From positions 2,046,001 through 2,110,000 of the forward strand of contig NZ_JANADO010000001.1 of assembly GCF_024199845.1 (NCBI RefSeq): a stretch of DNA of 64,000 bases, given 5' to 3'. A program made the position numbers and the translations under genes. The notes below the pieces were generated by a model. It searched no databases. It was not told the origin of the DNA and was given only the letters and a program-made list of their open reading frames with translations. The stretch's first letter is position 1, and each line of letters opens with the position of its first letter. Positions 51,033 through 62,257 of this stretch are shown here, piece by piece. The stretch is from Bradyrhizobium sp. CCGB12 (lineage in GTDB: Bacteria; Pseudomonadota; Alphaproteobacteria; Rhizobiales; Xanthobacteraceae).

Positions 51033-51893
51033 ATGAAGCGTGGAATTGCCGTTCTGGTTTCGGTCAGTGCCCTCTGCGGCATCGCCTATTTCACGGCGAG
51101 CAAGTGGGCGATCAAGCACGAGACCATCACCTTCTACGACGCTTCGCGCGACAATCGTCCGGTACCCGTCGACATCGCGGTGCGTCGCGACAAGGAAATG
51201 CAGGCCAGCGCCGGCATGATCACGCTGCCGGTCGCCGTGATCAATCACGGCAACACCGTCAAGAACACCGAGTACGGCTTCCTCGCCAATATCTTCGCTG
51301 CGCGCGGCTACTTGGTCGTGAGCCCGCAGCATGATTTGCCGACCGATCCCCCGATGGTGACCAAGCCGGGCGAGCTCTATGTCGGCCGCCTGCCGCAGAT
51401 CCTGCGCGGCGTTGCCAACATTCATCTCGCCATGCAGGAGATGAAGAAGGTCCAGCCGAACGCCGACTACGACAAGGTGACCATGGTCGGCCACTCCATG
51501 GGCGGCGACATCACGATGTATTTCGCCAAGCAGTATCCGGATGAGGTCAAGAAGGTCGTCACGCTCGACAACCTGCGTGTCCCCTTCGTCACCGCCGGCA
51601 AGTTCAAGATCCTGTCGTTCCGCTCCACCGATCCGCAGTTCAAGGCCGACGCCGGGGTGATCCCCACGGACGAGGAGTGCGAGAAGGCGGGCATTGAGGT
51701 CGTGAAGACCGAATTCCAGCATAACGACATGCGCGACACCGGTCCGGATGCGGCCAAGAATTCGATCCAGAGCATGCTCGATAAATTCCTGAGCGTGACT
51801 GACAGCGAGGTGAGGCCGGTCGATACGCAATCGTCGTCGCCCAACATTCTCGAGCCCGGTCCGGTCGCACTGGTGGCGCCTGCCAAGAGCTGA
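51033..51893 (+). CDS. Membrane-anchored alpha/beta hydrolase
   Basis: 286 residues. An N-terminal hydrophobic stretch (about 4-22) is a signal peptide or anchor. The core has the nucleophile elbow VGHSMGGD, an upstream AVINHGNTV (oxyanion region) and later FQHNDM (likely catalytic His). It is an esterase-like protein probably acting in the periplasm; the substrate is unknown. It is preceded by a leader with alternative folds. Confidence 0.83.
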   Translation: MKRGIAVLVSVSALCGIAYFTASKWAIKHETITFYDASRDNRPVPVDIAVRRDKEMQASAGMITLPVAVINHGNTVKNTEYGFLANIFAARGYLVVSPQHDLPTDPPMVTKPGELYVGRLPQILRGVANIHLAMQEMKKVQPNADYDKVTMVGHSMGGDITMYFAKQYPDEVKKVVTLDNLRVPFVTAGKFKILSFRSTDPQFKADAGVIPTDEECEKAGIEVVKTEFQHNDMRDTGPDAAKNSIQSMLDKFLSVTDSEVRPVDTQSSSPNILEPGPVALVAPAKS

Positions 51894-51921
51894 CGCCTCC
51901 CTCGTCATCGGCATCGATTGC

Positions 51922-51955
51922 AAAGCCTCCGCCGGCCTCCGCCCGCGGAGGCTTT
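51922..51955 (+). terminator. Rho-independent terminator after the hydrolase gene
   Basis: AAAGCCTCCGC (51922-51932) pairs with GCGGAGGCTTT (51945-51955) around a 12-base loop. The T-run is short (TTT). It begins 29 bp after the stop. Confidence 0.75.
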
Positions 51956-52015
51956 CCGCATTGACCGGGCTCCACGCACTCACCACATTAATCGCCCACG
52001 CATGGTTGAGCAGCG

Positions 52016-52762
52016 ATGTCGGCCGAACCCATCAAACCGCGCGGCGATGCCGTCTCGACGAGGGCCGGCGCTGCAGTGCCGCAGGCGGGTACGTCGACCT
52101 CGGAGGACATTGCCGCCTTCGTCGCCAAGGCCCGAGCGCTGTCGCCGCATGGGCCCGGCGCGAAGGGGCGTCTGATCTTCGCACTGGATGCGACGATGAG
52201 CCGGCAGCCGACCTGGGACATGGCCTGTGCGCTCCAGGCCGACATGTTTCGCGAGACCGCGGCGCTCGGCAGTCTCGACATCCGGCTCGTCTATTATCGC
52301 GGCCTCAATGAGTGCCGCGCGACGGCTTGGATCTCCGACAGCGCCAGGCTTGCGATGCTGATGAGCAAGATCGATTGCCGCGGCGGCGACACCCAGATCG
52401 GCAAGGTGCTGAGCGAGGCCCGGCGCGAGGCGGTCGCATCCGGCGTGCGCGCCGTGGTCTTCGTCGGCGACTCCATGGAGGAGAAGGTCGACGAGCTCTG
52501 CGCCAAGGCCGGCGAGCTCGGCATGCTCAAGGTGCCCGTGTTCATGTTTCAGGAGGGCCATGATGTCGTGGCCGAGCAGGCCTTCCGCGAGATCGCACGC
52601 CTGACCGGTGGTGCCTGGTGCCGGTTCGATCCCGGTGCGGCGGCGCAGTTGCGCGAGCTGTTGCGGGCAGCTGCGGCTTACGCCGCCGGCGGCCGCGATG
52701 CGCTGCTGCAATTGGCGAAGACCGCGAGCGGCGCAGCCAAGCTGATCGGCCAGATGAAGTAG
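52016..52762 (+). CDS. VWA-like protein
   Basis: 248 residues, soluble. A von Willebrand factor A-like core: GRLIFALDATMSRQPTWDMA (MIDAS-type D-x-T/S-x-S variant), DIRLVYYRGLNECRATAW, GGDTQIGKVL and RAVVFVGDSMEE, with MFQEGHD later. The MIDAS Ser positions are partly replaced. The first 45 residues are polar. It lies 73 bp upstream of the membrane J-domain gene on the same strand, so co-expression is likely. The function is unknown. Confidence 0.75.
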   Translation: MSAEPIKPRGDAVSTRAGAAVPQAGTSTSEDIAAFVAKARALSPHGPGAKGRLIFALDATMSRQPTWDMACALQADMFRETAALGSLDIRLVYYRGLNECRATAWISDSARLAMLMSKIDCRGGDTQIGKVLSEARREAVASGVRAVVFVGDSMEEKVDELCAKAGELGMLKVPVFMFQEGHDVVAEQAFREIARLTGGAWCRFDPGAAAQLRELLRAAAAYAAGGRDALLQLAKTASGAAKLIGQMK

Positions 52763-52835
52763 CGATCGGGTTGGTGCGGCCCGCTGCGGCGGTGGACGCG
52801 ATGCATTTTGCTGAGAGGGCGATTATATTCCGGCC

Positions 52836-53561
52836 ATGACCCTGATTGCCGGCGCTGTCGCTGTTATCACGCTTTACCTGCTGCTCCAGATGTTCCGCTC
52901 CGCCAATCCGGCGGCGCTGGCGCGCGCCATCAAGTTCGGCGGCGGCGTGGTAGCGCTGGCGGCAGCGGCGTTCACAGGTTTGCGGGGCGAGTTGGTGGTC
53001 GCGATTCCGCTCGGGATCTTCGGCGCCGGGCTGCTCGGCTGGACACCCCTGGCTAACGCCGGCTTCGGCAATATCGGAGGGCTGTTCGGCGGCGGTGCGA
53101 CGCGCCCGTCCGGACAGGCCTCGCGGGTGCGCTCGCAGTTTCTGGACATGCGGCTTGACCACGACACTGGCCAGCTGACGGGCCAGATCATTGCCGGACC
53201 TCACGCCGGGCGCGATCTCGGCGAGTTCGATCTCGCCGGCCTGCTGGCGATGGTGCCGGCATTCGATGCCGAGAGCGTGGCCCTACTTGAAAGCTATTTG
53301 GACCGCCGGTTTCCCGCTTGGCGTCAGAACGCGCAGGGCGATGCGGCAGGGCGGCAGCGCCGCACGGCGGCGAGCGGCAAAATGACGACGGAGGAGGCCT
53401 ATCAGATCCTTGGCTTGCAGCCGGGCGCGGGGCGCGACGACATCAGCCGGGCCCACAAATCCCTGATGAAGAAACTCCATCCCGACCAGGGGGGCTCGAC
53501 GTATCTCGCTGCCCGTGTAAACGAGGCCAAGGATACTCTGCTTCGCACGCATAACGGCTAA
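52836..53561 (+). CDS. Membrane-anchored protein with C-terminal J-domain
   Basis: 241 residues. Two hydrophobic N-terminal segments (about 2-18 and 35-60), a middle domain (about 95-160) and a C-terminal J-domain (about 182-241) with EAYQILGLQPGAGRDDISRA and KKLHPDQGGS (HPD triplet). The J-domain should stimulate DnaK at the cytoplasmic face of the membrane, in the manner of TIM14/DjlA-type proteins. The topology (J-domain at the C-terminus) resembles Pam18. Confidence 0.87.
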   Translation: MTLIAGAVAVITLYLLLQMFRSANPAALARAIKFGGGVVALAAAAFTGLRGELVVAIPLGIFGAGLLGWTPLANAGFGNIGGLFGGGATRPSGQASRVRSQFLDMRLDHDTGQLTGQIIAGPHAGRDLGEFDLAGLLAMVPAFDAESVALLESYLDRRFPAWRQNAQGDAAGRQRRTAASGKMTTEEAYQILGLQPGAGRDDISRAHKSLMKKLHPDQGGSTYLAARVNEAKDTLLRTHNG

Positions 53562-53730
53562 CTCCGGCACTACGCTACAAACGCCCGTACCGTGTGAGCT
53601 CCGCTTGCTCCGTTTGCCGTCGCCCCGATACCCGCCATTGTTCGGCGTGGTCGAACCCTTGAGGCAAATTTTAACCGTAAATTCTTGACGAGAAGTTGTC
53701 GCGGAACAGGCATCGGCGCCCGCCCGAAAC

Positions 53731-53761
53731 AAAAATGCCCGCGCAAGGCGCGGGCATTTTT
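53731..53761. terminator. Bidirectional rho-independent terminator
   Basis: AAAAATGCCCGCGC (53731-53744) and GCGCGGGCATTTTT (53748-53761) form a 14-bp stem with a 3-base loop and A/T runs on both sides, so it works in both directions. It ends the carboxypeptidase gene and possibly the J-domain gene. Confidence 0.9.
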
Positions 53762-53778
53762 CGTCGGAACGTGGAGGA

Positions 53779-55629
53779 TCAGTTGCGGACGGTGATGCAG
53801 GAGATATCGGCGCGCTTCAGGGCGCGGCAGACGGCTTCGGCCTGGTCGCGCTCGAGCCCGGCGAAGCGGGCGCGGTAGAGCTTGCGATTGTCCTTGGCGA
53901 CAACCGGCTCGGTGAACGGGTCGGCCTTGCTGAGCAGGCCGCGGGCCGAGCTGCGGGCGGCGTCGATGCGCTGTTGGGCTTCGTTCTCGCTGTCGAGCGC
54001 GCCGACCTGGACGATCCAGCCGCTGTGGGTGACGGTCGGCTTGGTCGTGGCGCTCATCTGGATCGCCTGCGGCGCCGGGTCGGCGGAAGCGAGCCTCGGA
54101 GCGGCCGGAGTGGGCGCGGCGGCGGTTGTGGCCGGAAGCACCCCGAGGATGCCGTTGCCGGTACCGAAGCCCGCCGGCTGCCGCGGCATTTCGGTGCGGG
54201 CGATTTCGGTCTTCGGTGCGTCTGGTTGGCTCGCGATCTCGGCCCTGTTGATGAGGTCGGCCCGGGCAACGACGGCGCCGGAGGTTTCCGCGACGTCGGA
54301 CCGGGACGGAATGGCGTTCGTGACCGGCGGCGATACCTGGGTCGGGGCGGCGGAGGCGACCTTCACGGGGCCGGCCTTGACCTGAACCGTCTTGACCCGG
54401 ACCGGCTTCATCGGCTCGGACGAGCCGGGGATGATCGACAGCGGCTGGCTGGAGATCACGCCATTGGTGAGCGGAGCCGGCTCGATCTTGGATTCAGTCG
54501 GTCGAACCTCGGGCTTGTTGGCTTCAGCTCTGGGCTGAGCCGGCGGCACCGCGGCAGTCGCAGCGGCAAGCGTCGACAGGCGCGCGGCGAAACGCGACGG
54601 GGCGGCTTCGGAGGCAGGGGTGGCCGCGGCCTGGACCTGTGCCACAGGGCGTGCCGGGGTATCGGATGCGTCGGCGACGTCGGTATTGGCGTCGGTGCCG
54701 TTGCGCTCGGTGACGGCGACGACGGTGTGGGTGGTCGCGCCCTTCTCGAGATTCTCCGCGAGCAGATTGCGCATGATGGCGTCGCGCGAGCCGCCGCTGC
54801 GGCCGCCGAGCACAACGCCGATCAGGTGGCGATTGCCGCGGCGCATCGAGGTGACGAGGTTGAAGCCGGAGGCGCGGGTATAGCCGGTCTTGATGCCGTC
54901 CACGCCCTCGACATTGCCGAGCAGGTGATTGTGGTTCCGGATCGACTGTCCGCGCCAGTTGAACGAGGCGGTCGCGAAGTAGCGATAGTAACGCGGGAAG
55001 CGCTCCTGGATGGCACGGCCGAGCGTGGCCTGGTCGCGTGCCGTCGTCACCTGCTCGTCGTTGGGAAGGCCGTTGGCGTTGCGGTAGACCGTCTTGGACA
55101 TGCCGAGCGAGCGCGCCTTGCGCGTCATCATCTGGGCGAAATCGTCCTCGTCGCCTGCGATCGCTTCCGCGATCACCACGGCGGCGTCATTGGCGGAGCG
55201 GGTGACGAGGCCCTTGATCGCATCCTCGACGCGAATGGTCTGGCCGGCACGCAGGTTCAGCTTGGTCGGATCCTGATCAGCGGCGTGCTGCGACACCGGC
55301 ATCTCGGTGTCGAGCTTCATCTTGCCGGACTCCAGACGCTCGAACAGCAGGTAGAGCGTCATGATCTTGGTGAGCGAGGCGGGATGGCGGATCCCGTCGG
55401 GGCTCGTTGCCTGGAGCACGGAGCCGGAATTGCCGTCGACGATGATGGACGCGAACTTCGGGCTGGAGCTCTCGGACACATCGCGCTGCACCCGGTGGTG
55501 CGCGTAGTGGCGGCGGTGGCGCCGCGCCTCGGCCGCATCCGTGGTGAAGATGACCGCGGTGGTGATCGTAAGAAGCCCGAAGACACCGACCCGCGCCAAG
55601 CGCGAGGAAGACAAGTTGTTACGAAGCAT
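53779..55629 (-). CDS. D-alanyl-D-alanine carboxypeptidase (DacF/PBP5-type) with SPOR domain
   Basis: 616 residues. Signal peptide (about 12-35). The penicillin-binding serine peptidase domain spans about 55-290: SLTK (S85, K88), SAN (S145-N147) and KTG (247-249). A long Pro/Ala-rich linker (about 300-530) is followed by a SPOR domain (about 535-616; WIVQVGALDSENEAQQRI, ISCITVR) that binds denuded glycan at the division site. The protein trims D-Ala from stem peptides. This fusion is usual in alphaproteobacteria. It is bounded 3' by a strong terminator. Confidence 0.92.
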   Translation of the reverse strand: MLRNNLSSSRLARVGVFGLLTITTAVIFTTDAAEARRHRRHYAHHRVQRDVSESSSPKFASIIVDGNSGSVLQATSPDGIRHPASLTKIMTLYLLFERLESGKMKLDTEMPVSQHAADQDPTKLNLRAGQTIRVEDAIKGLVTRSANDAAVVIAEAIAGDEDDFAQMMTRKARSLGMSKTVYRNANGLPNDEQVTTARDQATLGRAIQERFPRYYRYFATASFNWRGQSIRNHNHLLGNVEGVDGIKTGYTRASGFNLVTSMRRGNRHLIGVVLGGRSGGSRDAIMRNLLAENLEKGATTHTVVAVTERNGTDANTDVADASDTPARPVAQVQAAATPASEAAPSRFAARLSTLAAATAAVPPAQPRAEANKPEVRPTESKIEPAPLTNGVISSQPLSIIPGSSEPMKPVRVKTVQVKAGPVKVASAAPTQVSPPVTNAIPSRSDVAETSGAVVARADLINRAEIASQPDAPKTEIARTEMPRQPAGFGTGNGILGVLPATTAAAPTPAAPRLASADPAPQAIQMSATTKPTVTHSGWIVQVGALDSENEAQQRIDAARSSARGLLSKADPFTEPVVAKDNRKLYRARFAGLERDQAEAVCRALKRADISCITVRN

Positions 55630-55912
55630 GGAACCCCGTCCCCGTTTCTGACTTGATCACCGGCTCGTGAGGCGAAATTGTGCCCACTGGACCCGGGATC
55701 ATTACCTGCTCAGGCTGTCCCGCCGCTGGTGTTCACCGCGGAGGACGTTGGGCCTGAGCCGCTATTCTGGCTAAGGTGATGTTCTCAGACGGCTTTTGGC
55801 CGCTTGCTGAAGCCGAACACGTCCAGGGAATCAGGGTAGGGGGCTGCGGTTTCCAAAAGCTTAAGGAACCCTTGCGGAAAACCCCGGGAATCTCGGCGAT
55901 TTGGATTGAGTT
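55630..55912. other. Non-coding interval between carboxypeptidase and phasin genes
   Basis: No supported gene or terminator. It should contain the carboxypeptidase promoter on the minus strand; no clear -35/-10 pair stands out. Confidence 0.4.
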
Positions 55913-55956
55913 TTGTGCGTCGCACAAGATTCTTGACTTTTTTGTGCGTTGCACTA
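55913..55956 (+). promoter_or_regulatory. Double palindrome around the phasin promoter, probable PhaR sites
   Basis: TTGTGCGTCGCACAA (55913-55927) is a perfect 6+6 inverted repeat with 3-base centre. TTGTGCGTTGCACTA (55942-55956) is the same with one changed pair, 29 bp further. A -35-like TTGACT (55933-55938) lies between them and the -10 region overlaps the second. TGC-N3-GCA palindromes are bound by the polyhydroxyalkanoate regulator PhaR in other bacteria. Autogenous or PHB-linked repression of the phasin gene is the likely meaning (inference). Confidence 0.65.
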
Positions 55957-56018
55957 ATTGTGGGCAGAGTCAGGGAGCCGGGGCTTCCCGACGAGAGCCA
56001 GGGAAAAAGGATTCCGAC

Positions 56019-56357
56019 ATGTTCAAGGTTGAAGACTTTCAGAACTACGGCAAAGAGCAATTCGAGCAGTGCGTCGCGTCCGCGACCTCGGTGCAGCATG
56101 GCCTCCAGGCGATCGCCAGCGCCTATGGCGACTACACCAAGAAGTCGTTCGAAGACACGAAGTCCTTCGTCGAGAAGCTTTCCGGCGTGAAGTCGCTGGA
56201 CAAGGCCGTGGAAGCGCAGACCGACTTCGCCCGTTCCTCCTACGAGACCTTCGTTGCGGAATCGCAGAAGATCGCCGGCCTCTACAGCGACCTCGCCAAG
56301 CAGGCCTTCAAGCCGGTCGAGACCATCGTGTCGAAGTTCACCCCGGCCGCTAATTAA
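56019..56357 (+). CDS. Phasin-family polyhydroxyalkanoate granule protein
   Basis: 112 residues, almost wholly helical and amphipathic: FEQCVASATSVQHGLQAIAS, KKSFEDTKSFVEKLSGVKSL and AQTDFARSSYETFVAESQKI are typical of the phasin_2 family. Phasins coat PHB granules and limit their size. ATG at 56019 with AAAAAGG before it. It has its own promoter with PhaR-like sites and its own terminator, so it is a single-gene unit. Confidence 0.88.
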   Translation: MFKVEDFQNYGKEQFEQCVASATSVQHGLQAIASAYGDYTKKSFEDTKSFVEKLSGVKSLDKAVEAQTDFARSSYETFVAESQKIAGLYSDLAKQAFKPVETIVSKFTPAAN

Positions 56358-56380
56358 CTTTCCAGAACCTCCTGGAATCG

Positions 56381-56409
56381 AAAGCCCGGCTGACCAGCCG
56401 GGCTTTTTG
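56381..56409 (+). terminator. Rho-independent terminator after the phasin gene
   Basis: AAAGCCCGGCT (56381-56391) pairs with AGCCGGGCTTT (56396-56406) around GACC, followed by more T's. Confidence 0.92.
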
Positions 56410-56971
56410 TTTGCGTGCGATGAATCCGCCAGCGGCGCCGTACCCTGGACCGCATCGATCGTGATGCTGGCCGACCTGCCATTGTCGCAGAGTTTCGAGA
56501 CGTCGACCGCAACACAGCCCGATTTGCGGCACGCAATCGAGCTGTTGGTAAATTGGACCGTAGAAAACCGGAGATGCCTTGCGCGAAAGATCGCGACCGC
56601 ATCAACGGCCGGGTTCCTGGTCAACACGTTCTAAACAGGCGTGGCGGAAATTTTTGTCAAATCGGTCGGGATTGATTAACCTTGGATAAGATCGCCGGGC
56701 CGGAATCGGCGCCGCTGCGGCCGCATCGGCCGGACTTTTGCGTGCTTGCGGCAAGCCGGAGGCAGGCCCATATTGCTAACGAACGATCCGGCTTGGACCG
56801 GATCCGTCGGGAGTGGCGATCCAACAAGACGGCGCGCCTGCGCAAGGCTCCGAAGGGCGGGGCGCGCGGCAACCGTCATCGCTTCCTTGGGGAATTTTGA
56901 ACGCCTGTGCCATGCCGCAACTGATTTCCAGCCTTGATCTGTCCGCGTCAGCCGCGGCCCGTGCTCCCTGG
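56410..56971. other. Non-coding interval before clpS
   Basis: No gene is firmly supported. A short reading at 56464-56634 (+) contains a protein-like IELLVNWTVENRRCLARKI, but has no ribosome site. Near 56670 the sequence is AT-rich (ATTGATTAACC) and is a plausible promoter region for clpS. The rest reads with no clear structure. Confidence 0.4.
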
Positions 56972-57304
56972 ATGAGCAATGACGACAATCGTTCCAATGG
57001 TCCGACGGGGCCGAACACCTCGGTCATCACCAAGGTCAAGCCCAAGACCAAGCGGCCGAACCTGTACCGTGTGTTGATCCTCAATGACGACTACACGCCG
57101 ATGGAATTCGTCGTCCATGTCCTGGAGAAATTCTTCCAGAAGGACATCGAGGCCGCAACCAAGATCATGCTGCACGTCCATCATCACGGGATCGGCGAGT
57201 GCGGTGTGTTCACCTACGAGATTGCCGAGACCAAGGTGACGCAGGTGATGGATTTCGCCCGCAAGCACCAGCATCCGCTGCAATGCGTGATGGAAAAGAA
57301 ATAA
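56972..57304 (+). CDS. clpS: ATP-dependent Clp protease adaptor ClpS
   Basis: 110 residues. The conserved core is present: [20 protein letters not shown] (N-degron pocket), then [20 protein letters not shown] and [18 protein letters not shown]. ClpS delivers N-end-rule substrates to ClpA. The ATG at 56972 is the usual start of this protein in related bacteria; an in-frame ATG at 56912 would add 20 residues. It lies 292 bp before clpA. Confidence 0.93.
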   Translation: MSNDDNRSNGPTGPNTSVITKVKPKTKRPNLYRVLILNDDYTPMEFVVHVLEKFFQKDIEAATKIMLHVHHHGIGECGVFTYEIAETKVTQVMDFARKHQHPLQCVMEKK

Positions 57305-57596
57305 GATACGTCACGGCGCGTTCGAAGCCGCCTTCATTGTGTGTGTCGCAGTGTGATCGTCGCGTGAGACGTGCGCGCGATGTCCGTTGCAGCCGGTAAG
57401 CTTGCGGAATTCTGCACCGGCGTCGATCCTACCCAAATCGGAACGAGTTTTGCATCGAAAATACCGCCCATGTGGCTAGCCGCAGAGTCGCGGAACCGGT
57501 CTTTTGCCGCGATCTTGTATAACTATATGTGACAAAGGTTGTTGTTGCCTGACCGGGCGATGACGATCATGATGGTGGGGGCCATAGAGGACGCGA

Positions 57597-60005
<2,409 letters not shown>

Positions 60006-60023
60006 TCGGCGCATAATGAATTG

Positions 60024-60052
60024 AAAAGGCCGGCTGAAAAGCCGGCCTTTTT
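60024..60052. terminator. Rho-independent terminator after clpA
   Basis: AAAAGGCCGGC (60024-60034) pairs with GCCGGCCTTTT (60041-60051) around TGAAAA, with T's on one side and A's on the other. It lies between the convergent clpA and lipoprotein genes and can serve both. Confidence 0.93.
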
Positions 60053-60079
60053 GTTGAAGTCGGTATCCGACCGAGGAGC

Positions 60080-60529
60080 TTACGTACCGGCTTCCGGAGC
60101 GCGCGGCGACCGCGGCTTCTTCGGAGCACGTGGCGCTGCGTGCGGAACGGACGGTTGCATTGTCACGATGACCGGGTTCGGCTTGTGATCGGTTGCCGCG
60201 CCGGTCGCAGCATCGACGCCCATGCCGATGAGGCCGCCGGCCAGGATGTTGCCGGCGAAACCCGCGGCCCCCGTGCCCGAGACCTCCTTGGTGAGCTGTA
60301 CAGTCTGCGATTGATAGCCTTCCTTCTCGAAGGTGATCGTGATGTCGGCGCTGCGCTTGGCGACGATGGCGCATGGCGTGGTGCAGGTGGTGGGCACTTC
60401 GAGCCCGGAGACCATCGCTTCCACGCCTGAAGGTGTCGATGAAATGCTGATGTTTTCGGTGGTGCCGCGCGTAACAGACGCGCAGCCGCCCAGCATGACG
60501 CTGAGCGCCACGATTCCAAATGAACGCAT
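60080..60529 (-). CDS. PEGA-like lipoprotein
   Basis: 149 residues. Type II signal peptide with lipobox (LGG-C, about residue 16), then a PEGA-like beta-domain (SISSTPSGVEAMVSGLEVPT, then CTTPCAIVAKRSADITITFE), a Gly-rich hydrophobic segment (GFAGNILAGGLIGMGVDAATG) and a Pro/Arg-rich tail. It should be anchored in the outer membrane or periplasmic side. AGGGGC precedes the ATG at 60529. Function unknown. Confidence 0.82.
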   Translation of the reverse strand: MRSFGIVALSVMLGGCASVTRGTTENISISSTPSGVEAMVSGLEVPTTCTTPCAIVAKRSADITITFEKEGYQSQTVQLTKEVSGTGAAGFAGNILAGGLIGMGVDAATGAATDHKPNPVIVTMQPSVPHAAPRAPKKPRSPRAPEAGT

Positions 60530-60658
60530 GAGATGCCCCTTATTCCCCGCGCCAGGGAAGCGCAACCAGAGCGGGAGGGCAATACGTCATTGGTCCAAAT
60601 AGTTAAGCCACGTAGGGGTTGTGTACGGAAATTATGGGAACCTGCGCGCGGGCTCGTA

Positions 60659-62080
60659 TCATTCGCCGCGCAGGCGCTGGTCATCCTGCACGCGGACATG
60701 CTCGGCGCCGCGTCCGCCCGCGGGTGACAGCCGCAGCATGCTCAGCACCGCGCCGCAGAGCGCAAATCCGACGCCGACGAGCAGGGCCAGCCTGGTTCCC
60801 TCGACCGGATACCGTCCGAGGAGCAGCGCCACCAGCGCGGCGCCCGTGGTCTGGCCGAGCAGCCGCGCCGTGCCCAGCATGCCGCTGGCGCCGCCGGCGC
60901 GCTCGCGCGGGGCGGCCGCGATCATGGTGCGGTTGTTGGGGGTCTGGAACAGGCCGAAGCCGGCGCCAGCCAGCGCCATGCGCCAGATCACGTCGAGCGG
61001 CGTCGGGCTTGCGGGCAGGAAGGCGAGCGCGCCGAGGCCGCAGGCGAACAGCGTCAGCCCGATGCCACCGAGCAGGCCGGCCGGATAATGCTCGACCAGG
61101 CGGCCGGCGAGGGGCGCCGCGAAAGCCACCGCGATCGGCCAGGGCGTGATCAAGAGGCCCATATGAACCGCCGAATAGCCGAAGCGGCTCTGGAGGTAGA
61201 AGGGGATCGCGACGAAGGCCAGCATCTGCCCGCAGAACGATGCGATCGAGGTCGCAATTGACAGCGCGAACACGGGGATGCGCAACAGATCGACCGGCAG
61301 GAGCGGCGAGGTCATGTGCGTTTCGCGATAGATCAGCAGCGCGCCCGCGGCAATAGCGATGGCGAATTGAACGAGGCATGTGATCGCGGCCTCGCCATGA
61401 CCGACGCTGTCGACGGCTGCGATGCCGACGCCGAAAGTGATGGCGGAAAGGCCGGCGCTTTGCCAGTCGAAGGACCGGCTGGCGGGCGTTGTGTGCGGCA
61501 GGCTGCGCAGGCCGAGCAGCAGCGTCACCACACCGAGCGGCACGTTAATGGCGAACAGCCAGGGCCAGCTTCCGACCGCGAGGATGCCGGCCGCCAGCGT
61601 CGGGCCGATCGCGGCCGAGAAGGCGACCACGAGCGCGTTGAGTCCGATGCCGCGGCCGAGCTGGCTGCGCGGATAGGTGAAGCGCACCAGCGCCGCGTTG
61701 ACGCTCATGATGCCGGCTGCGCCAAAACCCTGGATGATGCGCGCGATCGTAAGCAGCGGCAGCGTATCCGCCAACGCGCAGAAGGCCGATGCGAGCGTGA
61801 ACAGTACCAGCCCGACCAGATAGACGCGGCGATAGCCGACGATCTCGCCGAGCGACGCCAGCGGCAGCAGCGAGATCGTGATCGCGAGCTGATAGCCGTT
61901 GACGATCCAGATCGAGAAGGCCGGGCTCGCATCGAGGTCGGCCGCAATCGTCGGCAGCGCCACATTGGCGATGGCGCTGTCGACCACCGCCATGATGATG
62001 CCGAGCGCAATGGTCAGGATCGCCTGGTTGCGCTGCGGCTGCGGCAGGCCGTCGGCATGCTCGATCGGGGCGGACGACAT
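60659..62080 (-). CDS. MFS multidrug efflux transporter, DHA2 (14-TM) type
   Basis: 473 residues with about 14 hydrophobic segments. NVALPTIAADLDA and the WIVNGYQLAITISLLPLASL region are typical of EmrB/QacA-type drug:proton antiporters. It has a C-terminal cytoplasmic tail of about 20 residues. No periplasmic adaptor (emrA) is adjacent. Drug type not assignable. Confidence 0.87.
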   Translation of the reverse strand: MSSAPIEHADGLPQPQRNQAILTIALGIIMAVVDSAIANVALPTIAADLDASPAFSIWIVNGYQLAITISLLPLASLGEIVGYRRVYLVGLVLFTLASAFCALADTLPLLTIARIIQGFGAAGIMSVNAALVRFTYPRSQLGRGIGLNALVVAFSAAIGPTLAAGILAVGSWPWLFAINVPLGVVTLLLGLRSLPHTTPASRSFDWQSAGLSAITFGVGIAAVDSVGHGEAAITCLVQFAIAIAAGALLIYRETHMTSPLLPVDLLRIPVFALSIATSIASFCGQMLAFVAIPFYLQSRFGYSAVHMGLLITPWPIAVAFAAPLAGRLVEHYPAGLLGGIGLTLFACGLGALAFLPASPTPLDVIWRMALAGAGFGLFQTPNNRTMIAAAPRERAGGASGMLGTARLLGQTTGAALVALLLGRYPVEGTRLALLVGVGFALCGAVLSMLRLSPAGGRGAEHVRVQDDQRLRGE

Positions 62081-62257
62081 GATGGAGGCGCGGTTGATTC
62101 GAGCCGTGATTCATCTCCGAATAGGAAATTGCCGGATCGATCGCAACCCGGCAGGACACGGACAGTTCCTGTCGCGGAAGCAGATCTCCCGGCGCTGCAG
62201 GCATCGGCAGGACGGCTTTCGCCGCCTGCCGGCGCTTCCGCGCGTTTGGAAAGGTGC

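Noticed and set aside
56464..56634. Small ORF between phasin and clpS
   Set aside because: It has some protein-like helix content but no ribosome-binding site. The opposite strand is also open, so coding is not supported.
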